From positions 222,582-286,581 of the forward strand of contig NZ_QJRL01000005.1 in the NCBI RefSeq assembly GCF_003205205.1: a DNA stretch of 64,000 nt, in the 5' to 3' direction. Positions 17,673-25,118 of this stretch are shown one piece after another. This stretch comes from Pseudomonas sp. LB-090624. GTDB lineage: Bacteria > Pseudomonadota > Gammaproteobacteria > Pseudomonadales > Pseudomonadaceae. Under the pieces are notes generated by a model. The model was not told where the DNA came from and made no database searches. It saw only the letters and a program-made list of their open reading frames with translations. Positions within the stretch are counted from its first letter, which is position 1, and every line of letters begins with the position of its first letter. The position numbers were made by a program, and so were the translations under genes.

Positions 17673-17744
17673 GGCAGGCGTTGCGGTGCCTGCCAACCCC
17701 GCACCTTTCACACCCATGATCCAGCGGCCGTCATTGGCGGCCGC
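17673..17744 (+). other. Two intergenic hairpins before the first GlcG-like gene
   Basis: GGCAGGC (17673-17679) pairs with GCCTGCC (17688-17694), and GCGGCCG (17724-17730) pairs with CGGCCGC (17738-17744). Neither has a T-run. In a 169-nt gap inside a probable operon they may act as mRNA processing or stabilising stems. Nothing else was recognised in the gap. Confidence 0.45.
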
Positions 17745-17835
17745 AGGGTGCCTACGCCTGCGCGAAAGGCCCCCGTACATTTTCCAAGCCTGCCTGTGCA
17801 ATGGAGCACAGGTCGTAAACCCAGGAGTTGTAACC

Positions 17836-18330
17836 ATGAAAACAAAAAACAGCATGGCCGCTTTGAGCTTCGCCTTCATCGCTTCGGCTTTCACCCATGT
17901 GCAGGCGGCTAATGCGCCGAGTACTTCAGTGGTCACCCAGGAAAACCTGTCGACCGCCGCAGCCCAGCAGTTGGCCGAACGCGCAACCGAGATGGCCCGC
18001 AGCCGCAGCATGAACATCTGTATTGCCGTGACCGACGCCGACGGGCATCTGCTGGCCTTTACCCGCATGCAGGGCGCTTACGCCGGTTGCGTCGAAGCGT
18101 CGATCGCCAAGGCCAAGTCTGCAGCGCGCTTTGCCATCAATACCATCACCTTCTACGACCTGGCGCGAAAAGAGAACCTGGCCATCGGCACCATTCCGGG
18201 CATCCTGCCAGCGGTGGGCGGTGTCGTGGTCAAGCATGACAGCAACGTGATCGGCAGTGTGGGCATCAGCGGCGCGACAGACTTGACCGAACAGAAACTG
18301 GCAGAAGACGTGGCGGCCACGTTCCGTTGA
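17836..18330 (+). CDS. Exported GlcG/HbpS-family protein (copy 1)
   Basis: 164 aa: signal peptide (about 1-25, ending VQAANA) followed by a single PF03928-type domain. Visible landmarks are CIAVTDADGHLLAFTRM, then AKAKSAARFA, then TIPGILPAVGGVVVKHDSNVIGSVGISGA. The family includes HbpS heme-binding and GlcG/PduO-C proteins; a heme- or cofactor-binding role in the periplasm beside cytochrome-dependent dehydrogenases is plausible but unproven. ATG 17836 follows CAGGAG. A paralogue follows 66 nt later. Confidence 0.82.
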   Translation: MKTKNSMAALSFAFIASAFTHVQAANAPSTSVVTQENLSTAAAQQLAERATEMARSRSMNICIAVTDADGHLLAFTRMQGAYAGCVEASIAKAKSAARFAINTITFYDLARKENLAIGTIPGILPAVGGVVVKHDSNVIGSVGISGATDLTEQKLAEDVAATFR

Positions 18331-18336
18331 AAGCAG

Positions 18337-18361
18337 CGGCCTCCTGTGTTGCAGGGGGCCG
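18337..18361 (+). other. Intergenic hairpin between the two GlcG-like genes
   Basis: CGGCCTCCTG (18337-18346) pairs with CAGGGGGCCG (18352-18361), ten pairs including one G-U, around loop TGTTG. No T-run; probably an RNA stability or processing element. Confidence 0.5.
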
Positions 18362-18396
18362 TATTGGACCGGCACTTTGTCTGTAAGGAATCGAAG

Positions 18397-18924
18397 ATGA
18401 GCTTGTCACGTTTACTGTTGTCCGCCACTGTCGCAGGGCTCTTGCCGCTGGCCAATGCCGCGCAAGCGCCCCAGCCATTGCTTGACGCTGCGAACCTTTC
18501 GCTGGCCGGGGCTTCCGCGCTGTTGGAACAGGCAGTCGCCAAGGCGATTGGAGAAGGCGTGCATCCGTGCATTGCGGTCACCGATGCCAGCGGTTACCTG
18601 CTGGCGTTCAAGCGCATGGATGGCGCAGCCCCGGGCTGCGTTGAGGCGGCGATCAAAAAGGCCAACTCGGCCGCGATCAATGATGTCGACACGGTGGTGT
18701 TCTACGACCTGGCGCGCAAAGACAACCTGCAACTGGGCAGCATCCCGGGCATCCTGCCGGCGGTAGCGGGCCTGGTGATACGCCAGCAGGGCCAGCGGGT
18801 CGGCGGCATAGGGGTGGCCGGTGGTGCCGGTGATTCCCAGGAGCAGCGCTTTGCCACCGAGTTGGTGCGTGCCTTCGAAAAAACGCTACCTGTTCCGCCA
18901 ACCCTTGAGGAGCACCGTCCATGA
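18397..18924 (+). CDS. Exported GlcG/HbpS-family protein (copy 2)
   Basis: 175 aa with a signal peptide (about 1-22, ending ANAAQA) and one PF03928-type domain. It aligns along its length with the preceding gene: CIAVTDASGYLLAFKRMDGA, then FYDLARKDNLQLGSIPGILPAV, then GVAGGAG. It has a longer charged/proline tail (PVPPTLEEHRP). Tandem duplication with divergence is the simplest explanation. ATG 18397 follows TAAGGA and the stop overlaps the next start by 4 nt (ATGA), indicating coupling to the membrane protein. Function uncertain, possibly heme or cofactor binding. Confidence 0.82.
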   Translation: MSLSRLLLSATVAGLLPLANAAQAPQPLLDAANLSLAGASALLEQAVAKAIGEGVHPCIAVTDASGYLLAFKRMDGAAPGCVEAAIKKANSAAINDVDTVVFYDLARKDNLQLGSIPGILPAVAGLVIRQQGQRVGGIGVAGGAGDSQEQRFATELVRAFEKTLPVPPTLEEHRP

Positions 18925-19820
18925 AGAGCGCCGCTCTGCGTCTTGATACTGTCGAGGGCGCTTTTGCCAGCGATTATGGCTTGCTGAAGCCTTCGACCAT
19001 GCCTCACTCGCTCAGCGTGGCGGGCCTGGCAGCCACGTTGCTGGCCGCACTCTATTGCGGCTGGGGCAACCTGACACTGCCAGATTTCGCAGCCTGGTCC
19101 AGCACCCTCTGGATGGGCGTGGCGTTGCTCAGCGCGGTATTCATCACGCCAAGGGTGTTCGCGCCTGGCTATCTGTTGTCGCTGTTGCCGTTCCTGCTCG
19201 CCTGGCGCGTCGCCGCCATGAATGACGCGCAGGTGATGGTGTGGGTCGCGAGCATCGCCGCCATTCCGATCTTTCTGCAGTTCGTGGACTGCGCCCTCAG
19301 CGACCTGCGTCGAGGCCGGTCCAGGCCAGGTGCGTGGTTGGGTACCTTGTTGTGGCAGGCCACGCTAGTGCGGATGTACTTCGGCCTGAACGAGCTTTGC
19401 CACAGTGCTGAAAAGATCTTCGCCGGCATGGGCTGGTTCCATAAGCTCGAAGCGGGCTTCCAAGGTTTCGGTCTGGGGGAGCTGGCTGCGGCATTCGTGA
19501 TCCTGGGCGGGTTGATCGAGTTTGCCAGTGCGGTGAGTGTCGGTCTTGGCCTGTTTGCCAGGCTGGGCGCATTCATCAGTCTCATCTACTTCCTGGTCGC
19601 CACCATCGGTTTCGGTGGGGAATGGAGCCGCGGTTACGCGTGGGCCTCGGCAGGCGGCGGTGGCTGGGAGTACGTGATGCTGCTGATGGTCGTGTTCGCC
19701 GGAGTGATGATGACGGGCGCCGGCAAGTTTTCACTGGACGGCTGGTTGTTGCATCGTGGCCTTATCCCGCGGCGGCTCATACCCTTGGCGGTCAACAAGC
19801 CAGGGGCCGCGTTGGGTTGA
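18921..19820 (+). CDS. DoxX-like integral membrane protein
   Basis: 299 aa with several hydrophobic helices: an N-terminal group (about 30-105), then a DoxX-like four-helix part from about residue 130 (LLWQATLVRMYFGLNELCHSAEKIFAG, then GLIEFASAVSVGLGLFARLGAFISLIYFL, then the last helix near 255). DoxX relatives include quinol-oxidase accessory subunits and redox-linked membrane proteins. The start overlaps the preceding gene's stop (ATGA), so the two are translationally coupled. Location with periplasmic dehydrogenases suggests an electron-transfer accessory role; this is inference only. Confidence 0.65.
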   Translation: MKSAALRLDTVEGAFASDYGLLKPSTMPHSLSVAGLAATLLAALYCGWGNLTLPDFAAWSSTLWMGVALLSAVFITPRVFAPGYLLSLLPFLLAWRVAAMNDAQVMVWVASIAAIPIFLQFVDCALSDLRRGRSRPGAWLGTLLWQATLVRMYFGLNELCHSAEKIFAGMGWFHKLEAGFQGFGLGELAAAFVILGGLIEFASAVSVGLGLFARLGAFISLIYFLVATIGFGGEWSRGYAWASAGGGGWEYVMLLMVVFAGVMMTGAGKFSLDGWLLHRGLIPRRLIPLAVNKPGAALG

Positions 19821-19843
19821 GCTCGACGCCAGTAGGCTAAAGT

Positions 19844-19867
19844 CGGGCAGGCATGGCAGACTGCCCG
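19844..19867 (+). terminator. Hairpin between the DoxX-like gene and the second lacI gene
   Basis: CGGGCAG (19844-19850) pairs with CTGCCCG (19861-19867); flanking AAAG and CTTT could extend it past a one-base bulge. A short T3 follows. Weak terminator candidate ending the 13.8-19.8 kb operon. Confidence 0.45.
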
Positions 19868-19891
19868 CTTTAAGTAACTGGATGTTGCAAG

Positions 19892-20920
19892 GTGGACAAG
19901 ATCGATCGTCGCCAGCGCATGGCCGATGTCGCCCGTCACGCTGGCGTCAGCCTGAGCACCGTGGACCGCGTGCTGAACGAACGAGGCAGTGTCTCTGACA
20001 GCAAGCGCCGCAAAGTGCTGCAAGCTGCTCAGGCTCTAGGGCTCAAGCGGCTACTGCCATCGCCGGTGCATGGTCTGCTGCGTTTCGACCTGCTGATGGT
20101 CGACAGTGCAACTGATCACTTCCAGCGGCTGACGGCAGCCTTCGTTCAACAGGCGCAGATACACCGCTCGCGCCTGGTCCTGCAACGCCACGTCTGGCAG
20201 GAGCGAGCCCCGCAGCAATTGCTTGCCCTGATCAGCAAACCCAAGGTGCCGCGCCAGGGCATGATCGTGGTGGCTCAGGACACACCTGAAGTACGCGCCG
20301 CGCTGAGGGCGCAAATCGATGCCGGCGTTCCAGTGGTGCTGCTGACCAGCAGCCTCTCGGGGCTGACAGGCGCAACCTATGTTGGCATTGACAACCACAA
20401 GGCAGGCCGTGCCGCCGGCCGGCTGATGAGCCAGTGGGTCCGCCCGGGGCAGGGCCCGGTGTTGCTGATAACCAATTCGCTGTTGTACCACGCTCACCAG
20501 CAGCGGGTTCAAGGTTTTCTCGAGGTGATGGAGGAGCGGGCGCCGAACGTTACGGTGCTTGGCCCGCTTGAATGCTTCGATGATGACGACCTGAGCGCGG
20601 CGACACTCAGTGAACACTCCAGCCAGGGCGCCCCGATCGCCGGCTTGTATACCACGGGCAGTGGATCGACTGGGGTGCATCGGGGGCTGGCGCGTTTCAC
20701 TGTCAATCCGGTCTGGATCAGCCATGAGGCTACGCATCAGCATGCTGATATGCTCGCCGAGGGGGTACTGTCGCTGGTCCTCGACCAAGACCCTGAAGGC
20801 CAGGCAGAAGCCGCCATCCAGCAGTTGCTCTACGCCAATGGTGACCTGGACGCGCCCCCGCAAGTGCACCCACAGCTGCGTATAGTGATCGACGAGACTG
20901 TTGAATCTGTCCGACCCTGA
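19892..20920 (+). CDS. LacI-family transcriptional regulator
   Basis: 342 aa. The HTH near the N-terminus is MADVARHAGVSLSTVDRVLN, where the usual S-R-V is D-R-V, as in the inositol/sugar-ABC type branch of LacI proteins. The effector domain is of the periplasmic-binding type (IVVAQDTPEVRAALRAQI, then YVGIDNHKAGRAAGRLMSQW). The start is GTG 19892; ATG 19919 in the same frame is an alternative but would remove only a short arm. It probably controls the downstream dehydrogenase-porin operon, and the perfect palindrome at 20927-20946 is its likely operator. Confidence 0.87.
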   Translation: MDKIDRRQRMADVARHAGVSLSTVDRVLNERGSVSDSKRRKVLQAAQALGLKRLLPSPVHGLLRFDLLMVDSATDHFQRLTAAFVQQAQIHRSRLVLQRHVWQERAPQQLLALISKPKVPRQGMIVVAQDTPEVRAALRAQIDAGVPVVLLTSSLSGLTGATYVGIDNHKAGRAAGRLMSQWVRPGQGPVLLITNSLLYHAHQQRVQGFLEVMEERAPNVTVLGPLECFDDDDLSAATLSEHSSQGAPIAGLYTTGSGSTGVHRGLARFTVNPVWISHEATHQHADMLAEGVLSLVLDQDPEGQAEAAIQQLLYANGDLDAPPQVHPQLRIVIDETVESVRP

Positions 20921-20926
20921 AGTTGT

Positions 20927-20946
20927 TTTGACGTAAACACGTCAAA
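20927..20946. promoter_or_regulatory. Perfect palindrome, candidate LacI-type operator for the copy-2 dehydrogenase operon
   Basis: TTTGACGT (20927-20934) and ACGTCAAA (20939-20946) flank AAAC. The left arm contains TTGACG, which resembles a -35 element, so a bound repressor would block the promoter. No convincing -10 was picked out. The 239-nt spacer to the next gene contains nothing else recognised. Confidence 0.6.
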
Positions 20947-21159
20947 GCCCCAATAGCGTGGCGTTATGTCGCGCCCTACACTGGCGCCCGCCGTGATCGG
21001 CAGGTCGCCAGGTACACCTCCCAGCATCCCGCGCTTTTCGTTCGCCCACTGCTTCCCCATCGCTTCGACGTGCTCATTCGTGCGCGCCGTGTGCCCTCGT
21101 GTGCCCGAAAATCCGCTACCTGCCCACGGCCCCCCGTGATTGTCGATAAGGAGAATTCC

Positions 21160-21882
21160 ATGAAGCGTAGGGACGCCTTGCGTTCTATGGGTGCGCTGTT
21201 CGCCGCCGCAGGCCTTGCCAAGGTCGGAGCGGTTGAACTCAAGTCGGTGCCGTCAGAAACCGGCCTGACCCGCGAAATGCTGCCGTCACCCGTTATGAGC
21301 GGCGGCCAAGGCAACGTGTTCAAAGGCCAGGCTCGCGCCACCCTGACAGCGGTGTTCGACCGCCTGATCCCCCATGACGAGCTAGGCCCATCCGCCAGTG
21401 AAGCGGGCTGCGTAGACTTCCTCGATGCGCAGATGAACGGCCCCTACGGTGAGTCGAAAGACCTCTATCTGGACCAGCCGCTGCGCGCGGATGAGTCGCA
21501 ATTAATGGGGCTGACCATCAGTTTGCGCACCCGCCGCGACTACACCCTGGCTGGGCTCGAGTTCATTGACCGGCACGCCCGCGCGCGCCATTCCAAACCC
21601 TTCGCCGAACTCGAAGGCGAGCAGATGGACGCTGTACTGTCTGACCTGGAGGCCGGCAAGCTTGATTGGGAAGGCAAGGGCAGCAGCAACCGCCTGTTTG
21701 AATTCCTGCTGATGAGCGTGCGTGAAGGCTACTTCTCCGACCCGTTGTACGGCGGCAACCGTGGGATGGTCGGCTGGAAGCTGGTTGGCTTCCCCGGTGC
21801 CCGCTACGACTACCGCCAATACATAGACCGCCGCGGTCAGGACTTGGGCCTTGAGCCCATCAGCCTGATCCCGGTGAGCTGA
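21160..21882 (+). CDS. Small (gamma) subunit of a gluconate-dehydrogenase-like complex (copy 2), Tat-exported
   Basis: 240 aa, gluconate 2-dehydrogenase subunit 3 family. The N-terminus MKRRDALRSMGALFAAAGLA has a twin-arginine and short hydrophobic region for Tat export. Family signatures are FDRLIPHDELGPSASEAGC (about 63-81) and DPLYGGNRGMVGWKLVGFPG (about 195-214), very close to the copy-1 subunit. ATG 21160 follows AAGGAGAA, a strong ribosome site. First gene of a small-GMC-cytochrome-OprB operon; its stop is 15 nt before the GMC start. Confidence 0.9.
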   Translation: MKRRDALRSMGALFAAAGLAKVGAVELKSVPSETGLTREMLPSPVMSGGQGNVFKGQARATLTAVFDRLIPHDELGPSASEAGCVDFLDAQMNGPYGESKDLYLDQPLRADESQLMGLTISLRTRRDYTLAGLEFIDRHARARHSKPFAELEGEQMDAVLSDLEAGKLDWEGKGSSNRLFEFLLMSVREGYFSDPLYGGNRGMVGWKLVGFPGARYDYRQYIDRRGQDLGLEPISLIPVS

Positions 21883-21897
21883 GCCCAGGAGAATCCC

Positions 21898-23664
21898 ATG
21901 GCAATTCAACGAAAGAAAGCTGACGTCGTGATCGTCGGCTTGGGCTGGGCCGGCTCGCTGATGGCCGAAGAACTGACGCGTGCTGGGCTGGAAGTGGTCG
22001 CCATCGACCGCGGCCCTTGGCTTGATACCGCCACCGACACCCCGCCAGCGGTCGACCCGGACGAGCTGCGCTGGACCATACGCCGCGAGCTGCTGCTGCA
22101 GCCAGGTGATTACACCCTGACGTTCCGCAACCATTCAGGCCAGACTGCGGTGCCGACACGCGAACTGAAGGCCTTCCAGATGGGCAAATCGGTCGGTGGC
22201 GCAGGCTTCCACTGGGCCGGCATGGCCTGGCGCTTCTCCGAATGGGACTTCCGCGTGCGCTCGGCCACCTTGGAACGCTACGGTGCGAGCAAGCTCAAGG
22301 GCCTTGAGCAGGTGCAGGACTGGGGCATCACCTATTCCGACCTCGAGCCGTTCTACGACCGCTTCGAGCGGATCGCCGGTATCTCCGGTGTGGCTGGCAA
22401 CATCAATGGCAAGCTGCAACCTGGCGGCAACCCCTTCGAAGGGCCGCGCAGTCGGGAATTCCCGACGCCTGCGCTCAAAGACTCACAGCTGATGCAGATG
22501 TACCGCGACAGCACCGCACAAATGGGCCTGCACCCGTTCTACATTCCCGTCGCCCACGTCGGCGCAGCCTATGTGAACCCGCTTGGTGTAAGCATGGCGC
22601 CGTGCACCTACTGCGGCTATTGCATGTTCCACGGCTGTGGTAACTATTCCAAGTCATCGCCCCAGGCCTGTGTCATCCCGGCGCTGATGCGGCGCAAGAA
22701 TTTCACCCTGATCACCCAGGGTTATGTGACCAAGATCCACAAGGCCGAGGACGGCAAGACCGCCACCGGCGTGAGCTACTTCGACGAGCAGGGCCGCGAA
22801 GTGATCCAGCCGGCCGATATTGTCGCGCTGTGTTCGTTCACCTACGACAACGCGCGGCTGATGATGATCAGCCAGATCGGTCAGCAGTACGACCCGGTGA
22901 CCCAGACTGGCACCCTCGGCCGTGCCTACAACTACCAGACCTGCTCCGGCGCCCACGTGTGGTTCGAAGACCAGACACTCAACCCGTTCATCGGCGCTGG
23001 CGGTCTGGGTATCCAGGTCGACGACTACAACGGTGACAACTTCGATCACAGCCAGCAAGACTTCATCGGCGGTGCCGGCTTGCTCACTGTTTCCCGCGAA
23101 GGTATGCCGATTGGCCGTTCCGGTCTGCTGCCGCCGGGCACCCCACGCTGGGGTAAAGGCTTCAAGCAGAACTACCAGGACAACTACCAGAACTACGGGA
23201 TCATTTTCGGCCAGGGCACTTCGATGCCGGCCCGTGATGCCTACCTGTCACTGGACCCGAACTACAAGGACCGCTGGGGCACACCGCTGCTGCGCATGAC
23301 CTTCGACTGGAACCAGAACGACCGCAACATGGCCCGTTTCATCGAGCAACGCGCGGTGGACATCGGCAGGAAGATGGGTGCCAAGCACGTGCACACCTTC
23401 AACTCGGCGGCAAAGTCCTGGAGCCCGTACGACGAGAACTCCAACCACACCCAAGGCGGCATGATCATGGGCGAAGACCCGCGGACCAGCGCGGTCAACA
23501 CCTACCTGCAAAGCTGGGATGCACACAACGTGTTCGTAGTCGGCGCATCGGCGTTCCCGACCAACGCGGGTTACAACCCCACCAGCACCGTCGGCGCTCT
23601 GGCCATACGTACGGCACGCGCGATCCATGAAAAGTATCAGCACAACCCCGGTTCCCTGGTGTGA
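21898..23664 (+). CDS. GMC flavoprotein (large) subunit of a gluconate-dehydrogenase-like complex (copy 2)
   Basis: 588 aa, colinear with the copy-1 flavoprotein. FAD motif VIVGLGWAGS at 11-20; cysteine cluster APCTYCGYCMFHGCG at exactly the same positions (Cys236, 239, 242, 247); catalytic-region NHTQGG (His517) and GYNPTSTVGAL near the end. The two copies differ clearly in sequence, especially around residues 70-90 and 190-225, so they are old paralogues rather than a recent duplication and may prefer different substrates. Export presumably relies on the Tat signal of the small subunit. Candidate substrates are aldoses, aldonates or polyols. Confidence 0.9.
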   Translation: MAIQRKKADVVIVGLGWAGSLMAEELTRAGLEVVAIDRGPWLDTATDTPPAVDPDELRWTIRRELLLQPGDYTLTFRNHSGQTAVPTRELKAFQMGKSVGGAGFHWAGMAWRFSEWDFRVRSATLERYGASKLKGLEQVQDWGITYSDLEPFYDRFERIAGISGVAGNINGKLQPGGNPFEGPRSREFPTPALKDSQLMQMYRDSTAQMGLHPFYIPVAHVGAAYVNPLGVSMAPCTYCGYCMFHGCGNYSKSSPQACVIPALMRRKNFTLITQGYVTKIHKAEDGKTATGVSYFDEQGREVIQPADIVALCSFTYDNARLMMISQIGQQYDPVTQTGTLGRAYNYQTCSGAHVWFEDQTLNPFIGAGGLGIQVDDYNGDNFDHSQQDFIGGAGLLTVSREGMPIGRSGLLPPGTPRWGKGFKQNYQDNYQNYGIIFGQGTSMPARDAYLSLDPNYKDRWGTPLLRMTFDWNQNDRNMARFIEQRAVDIGRKMGAKHVHTFNSAAKSWSPYDENSNHTQGGMIMGEDPRTSAVNTYLQSWDAHNVFVVGASAFPTNAGYNPTSTVGALAIRTARAIHEKYQHNPGSLV

Positions 23665-23672
23665 GGCCCGCG

Positions 23673-24992
23673 ATGCTCAACAAGAAAACCGCCCTGATCG
23701 GCGGCGGCATGCTGGCCTTGGCTGGTGCCGTGATGCTCGGCCTGGTCATCCAGGCCAACTCCACTGCACGCTCGCAGGTGGCGGACGACACGGTGCGTCT
23801 TGGCGATTTCAAATCCACCGATGCGGTGCTGATCAAGCAGGGTGAATATGTGATGCGTGGCGCCGACTGCGCGGCTTGCCACACTGCCAAAAGTGGCGAT
23901 TTTGCCGGTGGCTATGTGATCGGCACGCCATTCGGTGACATCCAGTCCTCCAACATTACCCCCGACCGCGAAACCGGTATTGGCAACTACACCCAGCGCG
24001 ACTTCTTCAATGCCGTGCGCCAGGGCCGAGGCCGTCATGGCCTGCTATTCCCGGCCATGCCTTACACCGACTACACGCGCATGAGCGACGATGACCTGCG
24101 CGCGTTGTGGGCATTCTTCAGCACGATCGAGCCGCAGGCGCACAAAGTCGACGAGCTGTCGGGCATGAACTTCCCGTTCAACCAGCGTTTGCTGATGGCC
24201 GGCTGGAACTGGATGTTTTTCGACAACCAGCCATACGCCCCCGATCCTGGGCAAAGCGTGGAGTGGAACCGTGGCCGGTACCTGGTGGACGGGGCAGGGC
24301 ACTGCGCCGCCTGCCACAGCCCGCGTAATGCCTTGGGTGGCCCGATTGCCAGCCAGGCCCTGCAGGGTGGGCTGGTAGGGACTTGGTTCGCGCCTAACAT
24401 CACCAACGACCCGCACCAGGGCTTGGGGGACAGCTCGGTCGAGCAGATCGTCGACTACCTGAAAACCGGCAGTGACGGTGTGGCAGTAGCCAGTGGGCCC
24501 ATGGCCGAAGCGATCGAGAACTCGACACAGCACCTGACCGAGCAGGACCTGCGCGCCATTGCTGTGTACCTCAAATCGTTACCTGGCACACCGCAACCTG
24601 CCGCCCAAGCACTGGCCGCAAGCGATGCGCGCATGCAACGCGGGGGTCAAGGCTACGAGGTGCATTGCTCGGCCTGTCACGGCACTGCGGGCGAGGGTGT
24701 GAGCCATATGATCACTGGCTTTGCCGGCAACAAGGCGATCCTGGCGAACAACACCGACACGCTCACCAGCGTGGTCCTGGGTGGTGCGCGTGCGGTGCAT
24801 ACCCACACCTACACCACCGGTGCGGGCATGCCGGCGTTCGACTGGAAACTCAGTGACAGCGAGATCGCCGACATCCTCACATTTGCCCGCAACAGCTGGG
24901 GCAACAGTGCCCAGCCGGTCACGGCTGCGGAAGTGACGAAGATGCGCAAGCAGCTTGAGCTGCCTGAGCAAATGCGCGCCAGCGTTCAGTAA
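23673..24992 (+). CDS. Triheme cytochrome c subunit of a gluconate-dehydrogenase-like complex (copy 2)
   Basis: 439 aa with an N-terminal hydrophobic signal/anchor (about 7-27) and three heme sites: CAACH 66-70, CAACH 211-215 and CSACH 332-336. Spacing matches copy 1. I chose ATG 23673, 8 nt after the GMC stop, although an in-frame GTG at 23661 overlapping that stop is possible. It should deliver electrons from the flavoprotein to the quinone pool. The conserved blocks FPAMPYTDYTRMSDDDLRALWAF and GAGMPAFDWKLSD are shared with copy 1 in form. Confidence 0.9.
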   Translation: MLNKKTALIGGGMLALAGAVMLGLVIQANSTARSQVADDTVRLGDFKSTDAVLIKQGEYVMRGADCAACHTAKSGDFAGGYVIGTPFGDIQSSNITPDRETGIGNYTQRDFFNAVRQGRGRHGLLFPAMPYTDYTRMSDDDLRALWAFFSTIEPQAHKVDELSGMNFPFNQRLLMAGWNWMFFDNQPYAPDPGQSVEWNRGRYLVDGAGHCAACHSPRNALGGPIASQALQGGLVGTWFAPNITNDPHQGLGDSSVEQIVDYLKTGSDGVAVASGPMAEAIENSTQHLTEQDLRAIAVYLKSLPGTPQPAAQALAASDARMQRGGQGYEVHCSACHGTAGEGVSHMITGFAGNKAILANNTDTLTSVVLGGARAVHTHTYTTGAGMPAFDWKLSDSEIADILTFARNSWGNSAQPVTAAEVTKMRKQLELPEQMRASVQ

Positions 24993-25014
24993 TCACCCGC
25001 GGCTGAACCTGCGG

Positions 25015-25055
25015 CACAGGTGGAGCACGGCCATTGGCCCTGTGCACCACCTGTG
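25015..25055 (+). other. Long hairpin between the cytochrome and porin genes
   Basis: CACAGGTGG (25015-25023) pairs perfectly with CCACCTGTG (25047-25055), and inner bases can pair further (GCAC with GTGC). A second stem follows, CCGCCG/CGGCGG at about 25058-25075. No T-run. Probably an attenuator or processing site that sets porin levels relative to the enzyme. Confidence 0.5.
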
Positions 25056-25118
25056 TCCGCCGGCCCTTCGGCGGCGAGAGCCGCAACAGGCAGCATCCAA
25101 TAACAAAGAGAACCATCA

